Made by a program: the position numbers and the translations under genes
Source of the DNA: Branchiostoma floridae
Lineage: Eukaryota > Chordata > Leptocardii > Amphioxiformes > Branchiostomatidae
Direction: 5' to 3'
NCBI RefSeq assembly: GCF_000003815.2
Contig: NC_049993.1
Location: forward strand, 310,001-374,000
DNA length: 64,000 nt
Shown here: positions 49,993 through 62,349 of the stretch, piece after piece
Numbering within the stretch: the first letter of the stretch is position 1
Layout: every line of letters begins with the position of its first letter
The notes under the pieces: model-generated
The model's database searches: none
What the model was told of the DNA's origin: nothing
Seen by the model: only the letters and a program-made list of their open reading frames with translations

Positions 49993-50209
49993 CAACGACA
50001 TAGTTCAAGAACGGCTGGATGTATGTTTTCATACTCCGTGTTTCAGTTGAGTGTGACAAGCACTGGAAATAATCATATTTTGGGCCACTGGCGGCTTCCC
50101 TTGGTACTGCAGCGGAAATTCCACTTTTCATTTCATTTCCGTGTCCTGAACAAGCTTTGCACAGGGTTTTCGGGCGTTAGATAGCTCTTGTGCTTGGGAA
50201 GAAGTGACG

Positions 50210-50975
50210 TAAGTCTGGACCCCCTAGCGTCTAGGTTTAGAATTGCAGCGTTTTTTTTGTAATTCCAAGGAAGAAAACTCAAGCTAGGAACAACGGATTT
50301 TCATGATTTTCCGTATGTAGGTAGCTTAGACCAAAATGTAAATAATGAAATAGTAATTATGCAAATGGGGACATGACAATTTTCTGTCGTAACAGTTTTT
50401 TCAATGTCTCTCTTGTCCCTGACATAATATGGTCTAAAGTAACATTTGAATACCTTTCAACTTCAAGATAAGGTGGGGGCGTGGGGCAGATTTGAGTCCC
50501 CTAGCGTTAGATTTTGGAACTGCAGGGGCGTTTTTGACAAGATATTTCAAAGAGGATAACTGAAGGCAGGAACGACGGATTTGCATCATTTTAGGCATGC
50601 AGGTAGCTTAGGCAAAGATGTTACATGTTATGCAAATGAGGACTTGATTTGCATGATAATGGGAAAATTGTATTATTCCATTATGTTTTCCGTAACTGGA
50701 CTTAAATAAATGTAACACATGTACCATAATGCATTACAGGTGGAACATAAATAAATACCAAATATGCAAAATAGGGACAGATTTGCATAATCTAAGCAGA
50801 AATGGCAAAACCGCTTAATGATAAATATTGGGAATTATTTTCTTGACATGTATAAGTTAGTCAATCACCTTGCGTAAATCACGTTAATGTGTAACGTAGT
50901 CCCTTTTCATAAAAATCTGCAAAAGCTCTAAACATTCCATGGCCGCATGAGGTCACCGAACTCTTGTTTGTTTTG
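50210..50975. repeat. ATGCAAAT-rich dispersed repeat, copies 3
   Basis: Two partial units in tandem, each with 'ccctagcgt', a gene-like 'tttttg.caag' stretch and 'atgcaaatg.gga' blocks. It ends at the CATGAGGTCACCGAACT terminus at about 50952, the worn counterpart of the CTAG end of the family. Confidence 0.55.
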
Positions 50976-50999
50976 TTACGAAGTCGCGTCCGTCCCACA

Positions 51000-51820
51000 G
51001 GACAAGTCTATTTGTTTCTAAATTCAAGTTAACTTGACAGCATAAACGTGAACCCGAGGTAACGTAATTACTTGCATGGACTCGGAGACATCAATATTCA
51101 ATGACGGTGATATTGGCCGCGAAGTGAGAAAACATTGCAGTTGAAATCACGAAAATCATCCCAGCTTTATGTCTGCTCTGTGACGTTATTTTCTACAGTA
51201 AATGTCACTAAGGGTTTATTTCTCATAAAAAGCTTGATCAACTTGAATAGGACCCCGTTGGTTTGATAGCTTGCTGGGAGGGATTACAGTACATTAAACA
51301 TGACGTTGGTTCACCGTAAGTCATTTTATGTCACTGAAAATGTTTGGTCACTTGAACGGTGGAGGGCGCTACATAACAAAGTTCTACACGCTTCTCATTC
51401 CGCAGGGTGACATTTTGGTAGGAACGGAACGGAAGAGTAGAGGATAGACGTTTTGTTTTTGGTTCGTTGTGACGACTGATGTCTCGAGGACCATATATAC
51501 TGCAGTATGTCTCCAAACCACGGCCCCGTCCATGCTATGAGCTTGCCTGTCCTCCACCCGACCTGACACCATATCCAAGTATCCATGCATTACAGTTTGC
51601 CACTGGGAATGATTCACTGCAGTAGATAACCAATAACACTTTGTTAGATTGAAACTTACATAATGAGCTTTGGCTATATTTCCAGGCGCTATGTTTGTGC
51701 TCCCGTGTCAGAATGAATGTAAAATTAAGGCAGATACATTCTGCATTCCGGACACGTCGTGCGTTAGTTTGGTAAGGGCGGTAGAATGTGAACAGGTTAC
51801 TGAATGTGGTATTGGCTGCG
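51000..51820. other. Intergenic, no gene supported
   Basis: Overlapping minus frames at 51331-51617 have no recognisable domain or start context. Nothing else is supported. Confidence 0.35.
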
Positions 51821-51825
51821 AGGAA

Positions 51826-52340
51826 ATCATTTATTTATTACCTTCGCCAAGAAGGTTATATTTTGGGTAGACAAATAGTGTTGTCAACAAGACAATATAG
51901 AAACAATATGCATGTCAACCGCATATAACTTGAGCAGCTGTGGATGGAATTTCATGGTATTATAAAATTTGAGTAGAGGCTGCCCAGGCTAAGGTTTTGT
52001 TCGAAAACGGTTCACCTGGCACTTTCCGTCGGGACTGCAGTGGCGTGTGTGTGCGTGCGTGCGGTTGCAGACACGATAACACGAGACGCTGTGGATCGCT
52101 TTGCATGATATTTGGTAGTTATGTAGGGGTTTGGAAAACGAAGGTCAAGTTTGTAATGGGCCTCCTGGCGACAAGTTGCGGCACCGCAGCGGACCGTCAA
52201 AGTGGGCGTTAAAATTATCCTCATGTGGCAGGTTCAGGATTTTTGACTAGTGGATACGTCGTTTGGCAGGGAGTAAGTCATATAAGTTTGGCTCCCTGGC
52301 GCGGCTTGTAACTGCAGTGGGCGATATTGTTTTAATTTTT
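51826..52340. repeat. Dispersed repeat with ACCTTCGCCAAGAAGGT end
   Basis: The left end is the hairpin ACCTTCGCCAAGAAGGT followed by TATATTTTGGGTAG, related to the hairpin at 46361. Two internal blocks 'ctggc..ttg..actgcagtggg' near 52015 and 52295 repeat. Likely another non-autonomous member of the hairpin-ended family. Confidence 0.45.
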
Positions 52341-53125
52341 GGAAGAGAATAAGTGAAGCCGGATTTGGTGGATTTGTATTATTTTTAATATGAACATATC
52401 TTAGGTCATGATTAAAATCCTGAAATGTATTGTTTGTAAATCTGGGCTTCATTTACATGATTAATGAAGAAAATGTGAAATTCCATTGAAAGCTAGAAAT
52501 CTACCTCATTTCTAGGACAGCCAGAGCACTGCCTGGTTGCCAGCTGCATGCCATATGTGTGCAGTTGATGACATGTACAGGTTTGCCACAGGAAATTTAT
52601 GTTATTTTTCCAGTCATGTTGTATATTTGTTTGCCGGTGCCAGAACATGTTTCTTTATCAACAAGCAGACATGTCAGCTAGATGAAGAAAGAGGACGAAT
52701 TTGACCAAATAAGTTGCCATGGGAATTCAGTCATTTTTGGCAGTCTATCCAGTGCTGGCCCGTCAGTTTACTCCTAGGCTAGTTAACCCCTACCAGGCTT
52801 TTATATGCCCCTATCATCAACTATCTAGCCAGGCCGGAGTCTGGTAGAGACCATATGACTCCAAGCAGACATATCAGCTAGATAAAAAAAGAAAAGAATT
52901 TGGCCAAATAATTTGCCATGGCTTAGCGGGGTGGTTCTTTGGCCTTGGTTATGAATAAGCTTTAATCACTTTGACGCTGGAAGTCAGTTGGGATGTATAA
53001 AAGGGAATTTTCAATCGCTTTATATGCACTTTCATGCAGCCGTTTTATTCTGGTAGGTACTTTGGTAATACATGATTGAGACCTCAAAGTCTTTGCACTC
53101 ACTAAACCTTGATTATTTGGCAAAG

Positions 53126-53216
53126 GTATGTGTTTCGTGGAACTCTAGTTTACGTTTCGTGGAACTCTAGTTTATGTTTCGTGGAACTCTAGTCTATTTT
53201 TCGTGGAAATCTAGTT
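53126..53216 (+). mobile_element. Tandem array of four Helitron-like CTAG termini
   Basis: After GGCAAAGGTATGTG the terminus TTTCGTGGAACTCTAG is repeated three times and a fourth changed copy (TTTTCGTGGAAATCTAG) follows, with 4-5 bp between copies. It is immediately next to the 3' end of the non-LTR element at 53220. Confidence 0.65.
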
Positions 53217-53219
53217 TAT

Positions 53220-54120
53220 TCTTTATATCAGGCACTAACAGGCCGATAACACGAGCAGACTGTACAATATAAACAACAGATACATAAATAACATTTCGCT
53301 CTTCGATTCTATATACACGTACGTCTCCCAATGGTCTTGACGTATGAGGTAAAATAAAAAAGAGTCTGACCTAAAAACAGACTGGATAATGGGATTAGCA
53401 GAACGGAATAGCCTATCAACAAATGAGCAGCACTGATTACGCCATCTGGCGTCAAAAGGATCAATACAGTTGAAGACAAACATCTCACTAGCGCTGCAAT
53501 ATCTAGGCAGATTTATTACTATGCGAAAACAATTGTTATATGCTATTCGACATTTAGATAGGGCACTCGATCGAAATGAGTTCCACAGATGGTCCGCGAA
53601 GAGTTGCGAACAATGAGAAGAGAACAGAGTTCTCTTAACATCATTGGAACAAAGCGAAAATTTACGTGAAATAGTGTTGGCACGACTATAAAGACTCCTT
53701 AGCTGGGCGGGAATACAATCGTCGTCACTTAAAATCTAACGTTGACACTAATTCCGAGATACACATATGAAGATACAAATTTCAAACATTCCTCAAAAAG
53801 TTTGATAGATGGAAGGGAAGTAATAGTGGCATACTGGCACTCAGAAATGACATGCAGCATGTTTTGTATATTTCATATTCGTAGCCAGCGTCTTCAAAAG
53901 TACAGTTTTTTGCAGAGCCTTCAGACTTGAACATGACACATGCCGTCTGGGTAAAACAGATGATTCACAAGAAAACCTCCTACATAGCAGCCAACTTTAG
54001 CACTGCTAGGTCTGGAGCTTAAATCATCAATATATATATACATATATGATATATGTATATACATTGAATAAAAGTGGGAATAACACACAGTCCCTTGCCG
54101 TACACCATCAGAAAAATGAA
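53220..54120 (-). mobile_element. Decayed non-LTR reverse transcriptase, minus strand
   Basis: Reading the minus strand from 54120: SDGVRQGTVCYSHFYS (the GVRQG...SP.LF palm motif), then NHLFYPDGMC where the catalytic F/YADD box should be, then LRSLYSRANTISRKFSLCSN, SSHCSQLFADHLWNSFR and LPRYCSASEMFVFN. The order is that of a reverse-transcriptase palm and C-terminal region. The catalytic box is changed to YPDG (53942-53953), frames are broken and a TA-rich stretch interrupts. The 3' tail is at 53214-53290. Inactive. Confidence 0.75.
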
Positions 54121-54129
54121 AAATAGATT

Positions 54130-55220
54130 AACGGTAAGTTATTTGTGCCTCATTAAAATATGTCTTTTGGTCAACTGGGCCATCACCACGATGAGGATAA
54201 TGTTTTTACTGGCCGGCCGACTCCCCTAGTGTACCATTGACTCTATTTGTCACGAATTTCTAAATTCAGACCACCGATCCACGGAGCCTGGCAGAGGATA
54301 GGCCATTACCTCAGTTGCCAAGCAGCAGCGAGTGGGGTGTTCAATATCATCCCAAATTTGACCTTCCTCATCTACCTCTGATGTCTCACATTAATATTAC
54401 AAACATGACAGCATCGACCTTTTATAACTGCGGGTAAATCCAGAGGTTAGTCTCTGAATCTGACAATCATACCATGCACCTATACCATGCACCCACGCAG
54501 ATAGACTTTTTGTTAGTTTCTGCCTCGCCTTATTCCATTGCTTTCATTGATTATGGAAATAAGGTTGTACTGTGATTGGCATAATCTATTTTGAAGGATA
54601 CTCTGCTTGGAGAGTAGTGGTTTCCATAGCAGCACCCCCCCCCCGGGGGGCGTATTGCTTTAGCCGTGTCATTTTTGCAATGATAAATATTGTAATAATT
54701 ATAACACTGAGAGAGAAACAACCATACAGCACCTAAACTTTGTGGCAAAGACCTTTTCTTTGGCATATTTCAATGTTTACATTTCATTTCGAATCATGCA
54801 AATGTTGGTTGCGACCTTTATTTGGACAAGGTTTATTTCAAAATGCACGGCTTTGCAGCTACTTATTTAAGCGCTGAATTGCGCCAACATGTACAAACAC
54901 ATTCATTAAGACAACAAGGATACAACAAGTTCATTATATCAATTAAAAGCATCATCTGTTCCTAACTACAAAAGACTACATTATTCGTCCTTAAATAGAT
55001 GCATACCATTCGGATATATAATATCAGGCGCTTAGATAACTTCGAAGTCACATTATCTATGCATGATGTGCACTGGAATCGCTTTACATACTAATGTCAC
55101 GAGTATGTAATTACCATTGTTTATCACTAAGGAATTAGGGCACTTTCCCAATAATAACCGGCATTAAATATTCAAGGAGATCATATTTTTACGAGACTGT
55201 GTGTGTCTGTCTGTTTATCT
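54130..55220. other. Intergenic, no gene seen
   Basis: Unique-looking DNA. The only notable point is a C-run meeting a G-run (ccccccccccggggggcg) at about 54637-54652. No supported features. Confidence 0.4.
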
Positions 55221-55224
55221 GTAA

Positions 55225-55490
55225 AAAAGGTAACTCATAAATGGACTTCAATAAATGTAGCACATGTAATTTATCATAAGTGAAACAAAAACAGACACCA
55301 AATATGCAAAGGAGGAACTGATTTCCATAATCTATACAAAATGGCAAAACCGCTTAATGATAAATGATGCGAATTTTATATTTGTAGGTTATCAATGATG
55401 AACATCACTATACATAGATTACGTAAATATGTTAGCCATTTGCATGAGGTCTGCAAAAGTTCTAAACATTTATTATTCAAGACCACATGA
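55225..55490. repeat. ATGCAAAT-rich dispersed repeat, partial copy
   Basis: ACTTCAATAAATGTAGCACATG, CCAAATATGCAAAGGAGGAA and AAAATGGCAAAACCGCTTAATG are shared (as reverse complement) with 60000-60120 and 1250-1370 and directly with 50700-50830. A truncated member. Confidence 0.6.
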
Positions 55491-55634
55491 TATGACAAAG
55501 ACAATGTGGCACTGCACTCAAGTTATAAAAACCTATATTGACATCGCCACATAACAAAATACAATAAATAATGAAGTCAGTTAATCGTCATAACAGTGCT
55601 CCAAAGTCCCACCACCCTAAGACATAAAATAGTA

Positions 55635-55756
55635 CGGTAGAAGCCAGTTAATTGCACAACGGAATACCACAGACGTTTGTTTATACGGAATCCCCAAATC
55701 GGATAATTGCACGAAATACGCTGGCAAATGGGGTGTGCAATTTTCGGCTTCTACCG
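55635..55756. mobile_element. Short MITE with CGGTAGAAGCC ends
   Basis: CGGTAGAAGCCAGTTAATTGCAC and its imperfect complement form the ends, with TA on both sides; 122 bp. Likely a Tc1/mariner or pogo-type non-autonomous element. Confidence 0.75.
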
Positions 55757-55869
55757 TACCAATGTTAGGCTAATCAAGTACATAGAATAGAAAATGAACG
55801 AAAGTAGAGTTGGGACTTCTATATCTACTTGACTGATACAGTCATGTAGAGCTGTTTCCTAAATTGTAC

Positions 55870-56500
55870 GAAGTGGTTTGAGAAATTTCTGGGGGGATCC
55901 AATCTATGAGGTACCTCCGTGTTAGGCCATGTACGTTTTTGTAGAATTAGGATGAGTGAATATGGCGTCTGCTAGAGAGAGACTCCCAACCTAGTTCTTG
56001 GCAAACAGATATGTAAGATGAGCCTTTAACTGCTCCTGATACGATAAGAGAACTTACATATTGAATTCGTTCAATACGAGAGGAGTCCTCCGCAGTACAA
56101 CCATACCAAACAATATCCGCATATTCAAGACAAGGGCGAATAAATGATTTATAAATGGTTTCTAAAACTTTACGAGTTGAATTTTAGACCTCGAGACACA
56201 TCAACCAGTTAAGACATTTCAGCAAGCATCTGAATGATGTGGTCGTATCAAGACAAATTAGTAGTCAAGATAGCTCCATTATGGAACCAAGACAAGATTA
56301 TAGATAATTAGCCGATATGCAGAAATGATGTAGTTGTGTCATCAACTACATCAAGCAGAGAACTGTCATCCGCAAATAAAAAAGGTAAAGAACTTACGTT
56401 ATCTATGACATCATTTATGTAGATTATAAACAGTAAAGGACCTAAGACGGAACTTTGAGGGACCCCTGCACCAATCTTGGACTAAGGAGAAGACTGTCCA
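55870..56500 (-). mobile_element. Non-LTR reverse-transcriptase fragment, minus strand
   Basis: From 56500 downward: [20 protein letters not shown], then [14 protein letters not shown] with an intact FADD catalytic box. After a gap with breaks come VLETIYKSFIRPCLEYADIV, WYGCTAEDSSRIERIQ and QELGWESLSSRR. This is the palm-to-thumb region of a CR1/jockey-like element. Stops and shifts remain, so it is not functional, but it is better kept than the copy at 53.2 kb. Confidence 0.82.
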
Positions 56501-57880
56501 TCTATCACTACTCACCTATCACTGCACGTCTCTCTGAACATTTCGTGGAGGTATGAGGTCGCCGAACTCTAGTTCAATACATCGTCTCTATTGTGCTTAA
56601 TCAGCCAGGACAGCTACGTATACCAAGTCTGTTGAGCACTGGATTACATTCACCCTGTAATGCATAGCGTTGTTCTATTTTCATAACCCCTTGTTATCCT
56701 TTCTCCATTGGATGATTGCAGCCGGCAATACATGTAACTCACGTAGGTCTAGGCTTTCTTATAGGCGATTCCTTTATAACCATAAGAAGCGTAAATTGAT
56801 ATAAATGTATGTTCAGGCAGAGGAAGCAGGCAACTAATCCAAAACCAAGCCAAAGGATGATGCTTATCTATGTACCTAACACGGGAAAATGTTCTCTCCC
56901 AACTGGACGATGAGATCATGTAAATTGTAAATTTTAAGAGACTAAATCGTATTGAAAAAGCTCTCAGAAACTAGAAAGGCCGACATTTCATTGAAAGCGA
57001 ATATAGTTCACCCATATCGCACCCATGCAACATTGGACTGTTCTAAATCACCCTTGCGCGAAAATGGAAGGCAACATGAAACAACTTGTACTTGTAAATT
57101 AACTGTAAAAGACAACCGGTCCCCGGCTTTAGAGCCCGACCGGGGACCTAGGCCTTACCAAGGTGGTTGAAAAAGGAACCTCCTTGGCCTTACATAGCTT
57201 CACGGTTTGTGTTATATCAGTGTTGATCCATTTGCGCAGCGTTAAACATCACTGAGCGTGAACTCTATTTCATGAATCAAATGCCAACATAAAATTCGAC
57301 ATTATTATCAATAAAGCCTTATAGAATAGTCCTTGGTCCCATGTAGTCGACAGCGGTAAGAAGTAGGTATAGATGATGTTCATCTCGCCGTCATTGAGCA
57401 TTTCCCGTGTGAATAGGCTTTTAGCCAATTGGTTATAAATTTTTCGCCACATGGGGTGTTTAGGATCCGCTAGACTGTCCCCGGGACGCCGGTGTATGTC
57501 CTCAGGGTCCACAGTTTGAAAATCAGGCTGACTAAGGAACGACTGAATCTATAATTTCAAACAGTGTTGATCTGATGTTGTCCGGAGGGATGTAAGAGTT
57601 CTTTCTGTTTGCCAAGTGACAAATTGCACCCAAAACTCATCCTGGCTTGTATCTTGTAACCAGCCAATTTTCTCAACAAGCCTGGAAGTTATCACTTTTC
57701 TCATCTGTGTCATACATACATGTATTATTGACCGCCCGCTGCCTTGCCGTCTTCAACACAGACTAAAGACCTCGCTGGACTCTAAGGAATCAACAATTGA
57801 TTAAATGAAGATCTTTATTGTGCATGCGTGCATGTCTACCTCTGCTCACCTCACCTCACCTCACTTCTCCAAGCCCGGAT
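56500..57880. other. Intergenic, one unassigned minus-strand open frame
   Basis: A Helitron-like end (GAGGTCGCCGAACTCTAG) lies at 56558-56575. A GGTCCCCGG...CCGGGGACC inverted repeat is at 57118-57149. A minus frame at about 57512-57370 (HPMWRKIYNQLAKSLFTREM) vaguely resembles the LF..eEL block of BEN domains; I cannot support it as a gene. Confidence 0.25.
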
Positions 57881-57889
57881 AATAGTAAA

Positions 57890-58326
57890 CAATATATCCG
57901 CCCCCTAATGGAATATACATCCCATATATGGAGTGGCGCTGGCACAACAGCTAGACAGACTTCAGAGGAAAGCTCTCCGCCAACTTCAAATTAGGGACCC
58001 ACAGAATGCCGGCATCTTCCCCTTGGACCACAGGAGGAAAGTAGCCAGTCTCAGTACCTTCTACCGGCACATCCGTTCCTGCAACCTTCCGAGGAGCTTT
58101 CAGGAATCATGCCGACTCGCGCAACCGGGACACGAGTAACCAGATCATCCACAAGAGCTCACCCATACCTTATTAATGTACCTAGATCAAATACCCAACT
58201 TTACCTATCATCTTATGTACCACGGACTAGTAGACTCTGGAATTCACTTCCAGCGTCAGTGTTTCCAACAAGACCTAACATGAACACTTTCAAGACAGCT
58301 GTTAACAAAGTTCTTTTGAAACGGTA
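57890..58326 (+). mobile_element. Non-LTR reverse-transcriptase C-terminal fragment
   Basis: The plus strand reads RPLMEYTSHIWSGAG, then in another frame LDRLQRKALRQLQ, RRKVASLSTFYRHI, then RSNTQLYLSSYVPRTSRLWN SLP and FKTAVNKVLL. This is the conserved C-terminal series (LEY...W, L..iQ..alR, RR...L..fYk, R....F.pr..rlWNsLP, FK). At least two frameshifts make it a relic. Confidence 0.8.
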
Positions 58327-58329
58327 ATT

Positions 58330-59990
58330 CTCAGAGCTAGTTTCCACTGTTATTATAAGATCACGCATATGTTTGTGTGGATATTAACTGACAAGAACGT
58401 TTTTTTATCGCAATAATGTGGGTAATATTCGAGGCTAAAACTGCAATGTGACATATGATTGTTTTTCTTTGTATTTTATGGGCCGCATATCATCAGTAAT
58501 GATGTAAATATTCAGGCCCTTTTGTATTGATTTAAAAAAATGTGTCAACCTAGAAAAAAATTATAATCTGCTATAGCAATTCAACTTCAACTCGCTTCTT
58601 TGTGATGCTGAAAATATAAGTATTAGAGCAGACATTTTTATAATCAAAGGTTTGCCTAAACTCATTAGAAATAGGGATTTGTCTGCATTACCTAGGTGTA
58701 TGAAGTAGGGAAATATGAATTGTTCAAGTTTATAAATGAACTGTAGGCTCAGCTCAAGGCAGAGCAACAGCTACCCCGTGTGTCAGACTGCGCACGTGAC
58801 TCAACTAACCACTTAAACAGTACCCTGCACGAGCCGATGTACATCCAGGAGAAAACTTGTACCTGTGGGCCTCCTCTGAAACCATTCCACAAAACCTCTT
58901 ACATTCCATCCTCACCTTCACAGCCTTAAATCCACCGCTAAACCTTTCGTATAAAAACGTCCTACCATACCCTACTCCAGGGGTCACCACCTCACAAAAT
59001 TAATCAGACCGGAGAATATTTACCTTTCTCATACGCAGAATTGACTAATGTATCGTCTGGTATATCTTACTGAAATTGCTCTCTATCCAGAGGCCCGGGT
59101 TGTCTTATTCTTTGTGAATATGATTTTCTTAGGTTGCAGAATTCTGGTCACGTCTCCCCGAGTGTACAGATCTGCGTCCAATAATGAGTTGACCCTTTGA
59201 TAATGGCACTAACCATGTACATGATATCCACCGACCTGGTGGATATCTACGCCTAGCTTCAGGTCTGATACTTCGTTCATTAAATTCGAAGCTCTACATA
59301 TATAGTACCCATTAGCGTAGATGTTCAACATAATCGCATGGACTAACTGTACAGGTGAGATAAGAAAACACATTCACTGCGAAAGTCGGTCAATTCCATG
59401 TAACACGATAAGACAGATTATTCCACAACACTCGTCGTCTCATTTTACTTTCCTGCACTACTAATCTGACGACCATGTCATCGTCATGATTTGCAAAACA
59501 AATTTTCTACTCCCTGCACGGAGAAGATGACTTCGATGTATTAAGAATTGAAAAGGTTAGGGTGGATCGGTATACCACAGATGATACCTGCCCAGAGGCA
59601 AGGAGTTGGTTGTTTGCTATGTAGGAAATGTGCCTTATTTATGGCTGGTCGTTGGCAAATGTTCAGGGGCCACATTCTACCTGTTCATAGCTAGCCTGTG
59701 CGCAAGGTCTGGATCGATTTTAAAATTTGTCAGTTGTCAGGAAGGGAAACAATCGTTTTCAAGGTGAAAATGGTTATACAAAAAATAGCCTGTCAAGCTT
59801 TTATGTACATTTTTTTATATTTCAACCATACTGGGGTATGGGTTGAAATATTTTGCTTTTTCCTGATATTTATTCTTCTTCTCCTCATGTCAAATCTTTC
59901 AGTCGATTCATCTTCGTGTCCTTTTGGGCCAAATGACATGAAATTCGACACAATGGTAGAGAGGGAATGCCCTGAACGTTTTCACAAGTA
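58330..59990. other. Intergenic, no gene seen
   Basis: AT-rich unique DNA without supported coding or repeat structure. Confidence 0.4.
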
Positions 59991-59999
59991 TGAAATTCC

Positions 60000-60480
60000 C
60001 AACATTTATCATTAAGCGGTTTGCCATTTTTGCATAGATTATGTAAATCAGTTTCTCATTTGCATAGTTGGTATCTTTTTATGTTGCGCCTATCATAAAT
60101 TACATGTACGTGTATTACATTTGTTGAAGTCCAGTCATGGAAAACAATGAATTTATGCAATTTTCTCATTGAAATATGCATAAGTAATGTTAAAATTGCA
60201 TAAATTCATGTTATGAAAATGGTGAGTTAAAAGTCACCATTTGCATAACATGTATATCATTATAAACACCTTTGCCTAAGCTACTTGTATGCCTAAAATG
60301 ATGGAAATTGGTCGTTCCTTTCTGCAAACTCTTTGGAATGTTTTGACAAAAACGCCCCTGCAGTCCAAAGACTAAACGTTAGGGGGCTCACCATGTACTG
60401 GCGTTGAAAGCTACCTGCCACCCAAATATCAAGACCTTATCATGTCAGGGATAAAAGATACATTGGAAAAATGACTATGA
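60000..60480. repeat. ATGCAAAT-rich dispersed repeat, copy 4
   Basis: ATTAAGCGGTTTTGCCATTTTTGCATAG, then TTACATGTACGTGTATTACA and GCCTAAGCTACTTGTATGCC run in the same order as 1255-1600. The copy is cut by, or joined to, the Penelope-like fragment at 60568. Confidence 0.6.
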
Positions 60481-60567
60481 TACAATATCCTTATTTACTA
60501 TGCAAGTGTACCCCAATTGCAAAATTTGTATTTCATTTTGTACATTTTGTATTCATGGGGGACCTCA

Positions 60568-60690
60568 ATGCCAAGATACGTTGACGACACCCACTCCAAG
60601 CTTAAGAACGCGCACACTGACGAGTTCACAGAACATCTTAACAACCTTGACCCTGACATCAAGTGCACGTTTGATAAGGAAGAGACTTGA
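60568..60690 (+). mobile_element. Penelope-like reverse-transcriptase fragment (YVDD)
   Basis: An open frame reads PRYVDDTHSKLKNAHTDEF, then TEHLNNLDPDIKCTFDKEE to a TGA. RYVDDT...F..hLN..d..IkFT.E.E is the catalytic palm motif of Penelope-like reverse transcriptases; both catalytic Asp are present. Only about 40 residues remain. Confidence 0.75.
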
Positions 60691-61039
60691 CACTTTGACA
60701 TGAGTACATAATGTGTGTTAAGTTGAACATGCGGACATAACTCATGCAAATCAGGGTCTCATTTACACAATTTATGAGAAAATGAGGACCTCAATTGTAT
60801 AATAAATGAGAAACATTTCATTTATGATAGGTTACTCGTCATAAGAGATCACCTTTCTTGTTAACAGCAATGCCCTACAAACATCCACCACGTAAAACAA
60901 TCTTCATACATACAGCCAGGCGAAAATAAAACACACATTCAACAACAATCATTAATACTTATGAAAATAAAATCGTCGCCATGGCAATAGTTTTTATTAC
61001 CACACTTATTCACTATTGTTTAATGTTTATGTCTTGAGT

Positions 61040-61410
61040 AGAAGGCTTTACATAACTTTGCCAACATAGATTCATCCTTTGTTGTAACATGTTCGAACAT
61101 TGATACAATATGCTGTAGCTGGGTCAGTGGGCTGGGAAGAGGACAATTCACACATGCCTGACAAATACAGGAAATTATGTCTGTCTACCAGCTTCTCACA
61201 GAAGAGCCACCGTGTTCACCGAAGAAAATCTAAAAATACAAGAACCAAACAATGGAGTGAGCTTAGCAGCTTTGTATATGAGGGCAATAAAAGTACAGGT
61301 TTCATAATGATAAAAACACATAGATGTTTGAAAATTGTTCTAAGTAAAGAAATATTTGTACTTTTAAGTTCCCAATATCTAGAACAAATATGAATAGGTT
61401 CAAATATGTT
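61040..61410. mobile_element. Old relative of the 12.3/14.6-kb MITE family
   Basis: GTCAGTGGGCTGGGAAGA, CAATTCACACATGCCTG, AAATCTAAAAATACA and GAGGGCAATAAA occur in the same order as in copies A and B. It is strongly diverged and its ends are lost. Confidence 0.45.
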
Positions 61411-61439
61411 TAAACTTTCATTTTTGGCGACGCCTCAGG

Positions 61440-62340
61440 GGCAAGCCAAATAGTATAGTTTGCGACCGTTTGACTAGAATTCCCCAAATCTCGTGAATTT
61501 GTCCACAGGCATGTGTAGTTGCATCATCCCTTTGGAGGGGAATAACTTGGGAACGGTTTGATGGATCTTCATGACATTTGGAATGTAGATAGCTTAAAAT
61601 ATTCGCTACAAGATTAAATGATAATCATGCAAATCACGGGCTAATTTGCATGATTAATGAGGACAGCTTATAAATACACTGCATTTCATGTTAGAATGCT
61701 AAAAAATATGCCATATGTAACTAAAAAAGAGAGAAATATTCGGCTTACTGACAAAGATATATCCGATTGGCAAAAATTACCAAAATTCCACAGCCATTCG
61801 TCCACGCGTGCGCAATTGCACAATCCTTTTGAAAGGGAATAACTCGGGAAGGGGTTGACGGATCATCATGATATTTGGAATATAGATAGCTTCAGATATG
61901 CCTTACATAACTAAATGCTAATCATGCAAATAAAGGACTAATTTGCATAATTGATGAAGACAGTTTATAAATACACTGCATTTCATGTAAGAATGCTCAA
62001 AAATATGCCATATGTAACTCAAAAAGAGAGAAATATTAGTCGTACTGTTAAGGATATATCCGATTGGCAAAATTTACCGAAATTCCACAGCCATCGTCCG
62101 CGCGTGCGCAATTGCACCTTGCCTGGGTACCATCCCTTTGAAAGGGAATAACTCGGGAAGGAGTTGACGGATCAACGTGATTTTGTAGGTGCCTTCCATA
62201 AATGAGGGCTATCAATGTAAACCAGAGGTTTATTTGCATAATTAGTGAGCACAGTTTATTAAGCCACAGTATTTCATTACTGCAATGGCACTTAAACATG
62301 ACATATGTAACTAGAAAAGAGAAATATTGGTAGAAATTGC
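61440..62340. repeat. Three ~300-bp tandem units
   Basis: The blocks CTTTTGAAAGGGAATAACTCGGG, TAATTTGCAT(G/A)ATT(A/G)ATGA, TTATAAATACACTGCATTTCATG and AAATATGCCATATGTAACT recur at a spacing of about 298 bp. The third unit is worn. The ATGCAAATNA pieces link it to the dispersed AT-rich family. Confidence 0.75.
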
Positions 62341-62349
62341 AAATTGTTA

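Noticed and set aside
51331-51617. Overlapping minus frames with M-rich starts
   Set aside because: No domain, no splice sites in frame and no repeat relationship to a known coding element.
57270-57512. Possible BEN-domain-like exon on the minus strand
   Set aside because: Only a short, weak resemblance (LFTREM), no splice context and no partner exons.
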